Shown piece after piece: positions 7,129 through 10,544 of a DNA stretch of 10,544 nt; the stretch's first letter is position 1; every line of letters begins with the position of its first letter. This DNA comes from an uncultured Lysobacteraceae bacterium (GTDB lineage: Bacteria; Pseudomonadota; Gammaproteobacteria; Xanthomonadales; Rhodanobacteraceae). The DNA is taken from assembly GCA_946482585.1 (NCBI GenBank), contig CAMLSI010000156.1, positions 1 to 10,544 of the forward strand, written 5' to 3'. Both the position numbers and the translations under genes were made by a program. The notes beneath the pieces are model-generated. The model was not told the DNA's origin. It made no database searches and saw only the letters and a list, made by a program, of their open reading frames with translations.

Positions 7129-8481
7129 ATGACCGCCGCCAGCGAATTTCCACGCGATTTCCTTTGGGGATGCGCGACTTCGGCCTACCAGATCGAGGGC
7201 TCGCCGCTCGCCGACGGCGCCGGTCCCAGCATCTGGCACCGTTTCACGCGCACGCCGGGACTGGTTCGCGACGGCGACAGCGGCGACGTGGCCTGCGACC
7301 ACTATCGCCGCTACGCCGATGACGTGAAACTCATGCAGCGCCTCGGCCTGAACGCCTACCGCTTTTCGATCGCCTGGGGCCGCGTCATGCCCGAGGGCAA
7401 GGGACGCGTGAACGCGGGCGGGCTCGACTTCTACGAGCGGCTCGTCGATGCACTGCTCGAGGCCGGCATCCAGCCGATGGCCACGCTGTACCACTGGGAC
7501 CTGCCCGCAGCGCTGGACGATCGCGGTGGCTGGCTCAATCCGGACATCGCCGGCTGGTTCGCCGACTACGCGAGCGCGGTCTACCGCCGTCTCGACGACC
7601 GCGTCCGGCTCTGGGCCACGCTCAACGAGCCCTGGGTCGTGACCGACGGCGGCTACCTGCACGGCGCGCTCGCGCCGGGGCACAAGAACCGTTTCGAGGC
7701 GCCGCTCGCCTCGCATCATCTGATGCGTGCGCACGGCGCCGCCGTGCAGGCCTATCGCGCGATCGGCAAGCACCAGGTCGGGCTCGTCGTGAACATCGAG
7801 CCGAAGTATCCCGCGAGCGATTCCGCAGCCGACCACGCCGCGACGCGGCGCGCCGACGCCTACATGAACCGCCAGTACCTCGATCCGGCACTGCTCGGCC
7901 GGTATCCGCCGGAAATGAAGGAAATCTTCGGCGAGGCCTGGCCCGACTGGCCGGCCGAGGACTTCGCGCTGATCCGCCAGCCGCTCGATTTCATCGGGCT
8001 CAACTACTACACGCGCAGCGTCACACGTCACGACGACGCGTCCTGGCCGCTGTACGCGAGCGGCGTACGTCAGCCGCAGGCGACCTACAGCGAAACCGGC
8101 TGGGAAGTCTTCCCGCAGGGACTGACCGACACGCTGAACTGGATACGCGAGCGCTACGGCAACCCGCCGCTGTACATCACCGAGAACGGCTCCGCGTTCT
8201 ACGACCCGCCGGTCGCGCCCGGCGACGAACTGCCCGACCCGCTGCGCGTGGACTACCTCGACAAGCATCTGCGCGCGGTGCAGCAAGCGCGCACCGACGG
8301 CTGCGACATCCGCGGCTATTTCGCCTGGTCGCTGCTCGACAACTTCGAATGGTCGCTCGGCTATTCCAAGCGCTTCGGCATCGTCCACGTCGACTTCGCG
8401 ACGCAGCGACGCACGCTGAAATCGAGTGCGAAGCGCTATGCCGCGGTCATTGCCAGCCAGGGGCGCATCCTCTCGGACTGA
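7129..8481 (+). CDS. GH1 family beta-glucosidase (cytoplasmic)
   Basis: This retaining glycoside hydrolase releases glucose, or a related sugar, from beta-glucosides or cello-oligosaccharides. The 450-aa product has the usual GH1 length and covers the full (beta/alpha)8 barrel. It begins with FPRDFLWGCATSAYQIEG, where Gln21 contacts the sugar. His122 and Trp123 lie in YHWDLP, the acid/base Glu167 in TLNEPW, and the nucleophile Glu352 in YITENGSA. The aglycone/sugar motif WSLLDNFEWSLGYSKRFG spans 400-417. No signal peptide is visible, so it acts in the cytoplasm on imported sugar. The ATG at 7129 directly precedes the conserved start. It diverges from the MalK-type ATPase and is followed 97 nt later by glucokinase on the same strand. 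Substrate choice among gluco-, galacto-, fuco- or 6-phospho-sugars cannot be fixed from sequence, but the glucokinase neighbour favours free glucose as product. Confidence 0.95.
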   Translation: MTAASEFPRDFLWGCATSAYQIEGSPLADGAGPSIWHRFTRTPGLVRDGDSGDVACDHYRRYADDVKLMQRLGLNAYRFSIAWGRVMPEGKGRVNAGGLDFYERLVDALLEAGIQPMATLYHWDLPAALDDRGGWLNPDIAGWFADYASAVYRRLDDRVRLWATLNEPWVVTDGGYLHGALAPGHKNRFEAPLASHHLMRAHGAAVQAYRAIGKHQVGLVVNIEPKYPASDSAADHAATRRADAYMNRQYLDPALLGRYPPEMKEIFGEAWPDWPAEDFALIRQPLDFIGLNYYTRSVTRHDDASWPLYASGVRQPQATYSETGWEVFPQGLTDTLNWIRERYGNPPLYITENGSAFYDPPVAPGDELPDPLRVDYLDKHLRAVQQARTDGCDIRGYFAWSLLDNFEWSLGYSKRFGIVHVDFATQRRTLKSSAKRYAAVIASQGRILSD

Positions 8482-8494
8482 ACGCGCCGCCGCC

Positions 8495-8508
8495 TGCATT
8501 CGTTTGCA
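8495..8508. promoter_or_regulatory. LacI-family-type operator upstream of glucokinase
   Basis: TGCATTCGTTTGCA has symmetric outer TGCA arms around a central CG, with five of seven base pairs symmetric. It agrees with the site upstream of the beta-glucosidase at 11 of 14 bases in the same orientation. It lies 14 nt after the beta-glucosidase stop and 70 nt before the glucokinase ATG. The two genes are therefore probably under one regulator. Confidence 0.55.
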
Positions 8509-8545
8509 GCGCAGAGCACGGCTGCGGCGATGCGGGCCGCGCGGC

Positions 8546-8551
8546 TATGCT
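8546..8551 (+). promoter_or_regulatory. Possible -10 element for glucokinase
   Basis: TATGCT matches TATAAT at 4 of 6 positions and lies 27 bp before the glucokinase ATG. No good -35 box stands at the right spacing. The operator at 8495-8508 would then lie upstream of the promoter core, at about -50 to -63, so it may act as an activator site or work by looping. Confidence 0.3.
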
Positions 8552-8578
8552 TGCAGGTCTCTTTGACCGGAACCGGCC

Positions 8579-9580
8579 ATGCCCGACGCCAACCTGATCC
8601 TGCTCGCCGACATCGGCGGCACCAATCTGCGCTTCGCGCTCTGCGAATCGGCCGACGTGCCGCTGCGTGCGGACAGCGTCCGGCGCTACCGTGCCGCGGA
8701 GCATGCGAGCCTGGCCGAGGCCGCCGCGCGCTATCTCGCCGAGGTCGACGCGAAACCCGCCTCCGCCGTATTCGCGATCGCCGGCCGCGTCGACGGCGGC
8801 GAAGTGAAGATCACGAACCTGCCCTGGACCGTGTCGGCGGCCGAGATCACGACCCGGCTCGGCCTGGAGTCGGTACGGCTCGTCAACGATTTCGCGGCGC
8901 AGAGCCGCTGCCTGCCGCTGCTGCCCGCGGCCGACCTGGAAATCCTCGGCGCGCCTCCGCCGCCCGCGCTCGACGGTCGCCTCGATCGCTGCGTCGCGGT
9001 CGTCGGACCCGGCACCGGCCTCGGCGTCGGCGCACTGCTGCTGCGCGACGGGCGCGCGATCGTGCTCGAGACCGAAGGCGGCCATCTGAGCTTCGCGCCG
9101 GGCAGCGACGAAGAAATCGAGATCCTCAAGCGCCTCACGCGCGATTTCGGCCGCGTGTCGAACGAACGCCTGATCTGCGGCTCGGGGCTCGTGAATCTCT
9201 ATACGGCGATCTGCGAGATCGCCGCCGCGCCGCGCCGCGCGACGACGCCGGAACAGGTGATGCAGAGCGCCACCGACGGCGACGACGCGCAGGCGGTCCG
9301 CGCGGTCGATCTGTTCGCCGAGATCCTCGGCGCGATCGCGGGCGATCTCGTGCTCGCCTACGGCGCCTGGGACGGCGTCTTCCTCGGCGGCGGGCTGCTC
9401 GAACCGCTGCTGCCGACCTTGCGCCGCGGCGGTTTCCGCGCGCGCTTCGACGCCAAGGGCCGCTTCGCGCCGACGATGGCGCAGACCCCCACCGTCGCCG
9501 TACGGCATCCGAACCCGGGCCTGCTCGGTGCGGCCGGCATCGCGCTCGATGCGCGTGCCGCCGGGCGCGGGGAATCGTGA
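8579..9580 (+). CDS. glk: Glucokinase (PF02685 type)
   Basis: Glucokinase phosphorylates glucose with ATP to glucose-6-phosphate in the cytoplasm, feeding glycolysis or the Entner-Doudoroff route. The 333-aa product has the family length. It shows the phosphate-binding DIGGTNLRFAL at 11-21, AIAGRVDGGEVKITNLPW at about 66-83, and LVNDFAA near 101-107 with the catalytic Asp104. The adenosine-site motif GPGTGLGVG lies near 142-150, and EGGHLSFAP near 165. The C-terminal FLGGG and NPGLLGAAGIAL correspond to the last ATP-site elements. The ATG at 8579 is the only start that keeps the DIGGTN distance; the Shine-Dalgarno is weak. It follows the beta-glucosidase by 97 nt and has its own operator, so it likely handles glucose set free by that enzyme. 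The gene ends facing the glycosidase-like gene on the other strand. Confidence 0.95.
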   Translation: MPDANLILLADIGGTNLRFALCESADVPLRADSVRRYRAAEHASLAEAAARYLAEVDAKPASAVFAIAGRVDGGEVKITNLPWTVSAAEITTRLGLESVRLVNDFAAQSRCLPLLPAADLEILGAPPPPALDGRLDRCVAVVGPGTGLGVGALLLRDGRAIVLETEGGHLSFAPGSDEEIEILKRLTRDFGRVSNERLICGSGLVNLYTAICEIAAAPRRATTPEQVMQSATDGDDAQAVRAVDLFAEILGAIAGDLVLAYGAWDGVFLGGGLLEPLLPTLRRGGFRARFDAKGRFAPTMAQTPTVAVRHPNPGLLGAAGIALDARAAGRGES

Positions 9581-9592
9581 TGAAGCCGACGG

Positions 9593-9607
9593 GGCGATCG
9601 CATCGCC
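9593..9607. terminator. Small GC-rich hairpin between convergent genes
   Basis: GGCGAT and ATCGCC form a perfect 6-bp stem around a 3-nt loop, 12 bases after the glucokinase stop and about 35 bases from the end of the convergent gene. It has no T-run on either strand. The place suits a shared terminator; the form is weak. Confidence 0.3.
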
Positions 9608-9641
9608 GTGCACGACCGGCGGCCGCGTCGACGTGACGGAG

Positions 9642-10544
9642 TCATGGTGACGGCGGCGGTACGCGACGGATCTCGACGCGCGCCGGAAATTTCTTAATAT
9701 TCAGTTCTCCATTTTTCCATTCTGCCGAATGGCCGTCGATCGTCGTGGCACCCGGCGAACCGTCGACGGGCCACGGCAGCACGACGCCGCCGGGCGGTGC
9801 GAAGCCGGCGCCGTCGAGCACCAGCTTGAGCCCGACGCGATCGCGCCACAGCGCGTAGCTCAACGTGCCGTAGGGCGTGCGCAGACCGCGGATCGCAACG
9901 CCTTTCCCGGCGAGCCACGTCGACGGGATGCCGGCCGCGAGCACCAGCGCCTGCTGCTCGTAACGCTCGTAGGCGAACAGGTCGAGCGCGGCGCGGATGA
10001 AATCCGAGCTGACCCAGGCGTGCGGCATGTCGCCGATGAAGCGCGGCTCGCGGGGCGATCGCCCGACGACTTCGGCCCACTGGTTCCACGCCGTCGGGCG
10101 CCGGTCGCCGAGGAAAAATTCGGCGGCCTGCCAGGCGCGCTCGCGCTGTCCGAGCCGCACCAGCGCCGACACGTTGCGCCATTCGTACGGCGTGTAGTCC
10201 TTCCAGTCGCGGGCGCCGTCGCGCCGCGCGACGAATTCGGTCCAATAGCGTTCGAAGGTTCCTCGCAGCAGGTCCTGCGGCAGCGCCGCCTGCTCGCCCG
10301 CGGGCGACAGCGCGATCGTCGTGGAGGTCGGATCGAAGTCGCCGAGTTCGGCACACCCCGGCAGGAAGGCGATGCCGTGCTGTGCTGTCGCGAGCTGCAA
10401 CGACGCGTGCAGATCGCGTCGGAATTCGTCGCGCGCCGCGGCGATGCGCGCGGCCTCGTCGCGCAGCCCCAGCGCCTGCGCGAGCGCGGCGGCGTCCTTG
10501 TAGCCCGCCAGTGCCCAGAAATCGTCCCAGTACGAATGCATCGG
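9642..10544 (-). CDS. C-terminal part of a large (alpha/alpha)-barrel glycoside-hydrolase-like protein
   Basis: The frame is open to the right edge, so the true start lies outside the window; the Met near 10541 sits in the middle of a conserved stretch. The visible ~300 residues carry MHSYWDDFWALAGYKDAAALA, then PGCAELGDFDPTSTTIAL, then WKDYTPYEWRNVSALVRLGQ with WNQWAEVV. FIGDMPHAWVSSDFIRAALDLFAYER follows. The spaced aromatic and acidic clusters on helix-rich repeats resemble the (alpha/alpha)6 barrels of glycoside hydrolases, and the His-Ser-Tyr-Trp-Asp-Asp and Asp-Tyr-Thr-Pro-Tyr-Glu runs are candidate active-site parts. The last ~80 residues look like a beta-rich C-terminal domain. I cannot name the exact GH family or the substrate. 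It converges on glucokinase and may help break down the glucoside that the locus handles. The last ~15 codons are unusually AT-rich (8 G/C in 9691-9720). Confidence 0.65.
   Translation of the reverse strand, partial: PMHSYWDDFWALAGYKDAAALAQALGLRDEAARIAAARDEFRRDLHASLQLATAQHGIAFLPGCAELGDFDPTSTTIALSPAGEQAALPQDLLRGTFERYWTEFVARRDGARDWKDYTPYEWRNVSALVRLGQRERAWQAAEFFLGDRRPTAWNQWAEVVGRSPREPRFIGDMPHAWVSSDFIRAALDLFAYERYEQQALVLAAGIPSTWLAGKGVAIRGLRTPYGTLSYALWRDRVGLKLVLDGAGFAPPGGVVLPWPVDGSPGATTIDGHSAEWKNGELNIKKFPARVEIRRVPPPSP

Noticed and set aside
7102..8499. Long open frame antisense to the beta-glucosidase (465 codons)
   Set aside because: It mirrors the codon pattern of the GH1 gene, whose catalytic motifs are intact on the plus strand; no family features are seen in the antisense product.
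9580..9636. 18-codon frame beginning in an ATGA overlap with the glucokinase stop
   Set aside because: The Arg/Ala-rich peptide has no recognisable feature and lies over the hairpin between convergent genes; it is probably chance.

Overview
The window is GC-rich, densely packed bacterial DNA. It looks like a gammaproteobacterium, most likely of the Xanthomonadales (Lysobacterales). The reasons are the divergent rluD-bamD pair, which is conserved in gammaproteobacteria, a PF07638-type ECF sigma factor coupled to a Ser/Thr kinase with a TPR tail, and the overall base composition. This placement is inference from gene content; no 16S rRNA or other taxonomic marker is present.

Left part (1-1216): the N-terminal third of the 23S rRNA pseudouridine synthase RluD (minus strand, cut by the window edge) diverges from bamD, which encodes the lipoprotein subunit of the outer-membrane beta-barrel assembly machine. 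A 10-bp perfect hairpin follows bamD. Second block (1335-4201): an ECF sigma factor lies 11 nt upstream of a transmembrane Ser/Thr kinase whose C-terminal half, predicted to be periplasmic, is rich in TPR-like helices. The sigma factor lacks the acidic patch in region 2.2 and carries Asn-Ala-Thr-Ala there instead. This resembles the phosphorylation-switched sigma factors EcfP (Vibrio) and EcfK (Xanthomonas), so the pair probably forms a signalling unit without an anti-sigma factor.

Third block (4331-5601, minus strand): two exported proteins form a tight operon. The first is a 224-aa protein of unknown function. The second is a 193-aa papain-like cysteine peptidase with a visible Gln/Cys/His/Asn set. 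About 300 bp without a gene lie upstream and contain an AT-rich island that is the likely promoter region.

Right part (5901-10544): a sugar-use locus. A MalK/UgpC-type ABC ATPase (minus) diverges from a cytoplasmic GH1 beta-glucosidase (plus), followed by glucokinase (plus). The C-terminal part of a large protein resembling (alpha/alpha)-barrel glycoside hydrolases faces them on the minus strand and runs off the right edge. Two LacI-type operators that match at 11 of 14 bases sit upstream of the beta-glucosidase and of glucokinase. This suggests one regulon in which an imported glucoside is cleaved and its glucose phosphorylated. The transport permease, the binding protein and the regulator are not in the window.

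The best candidates for something less well described are the kinase-sigma pair and the secreted peptidase with its unknown partner. No tRNA, rRNA, CRISPR array, insertion sequence or phage gene was seen.
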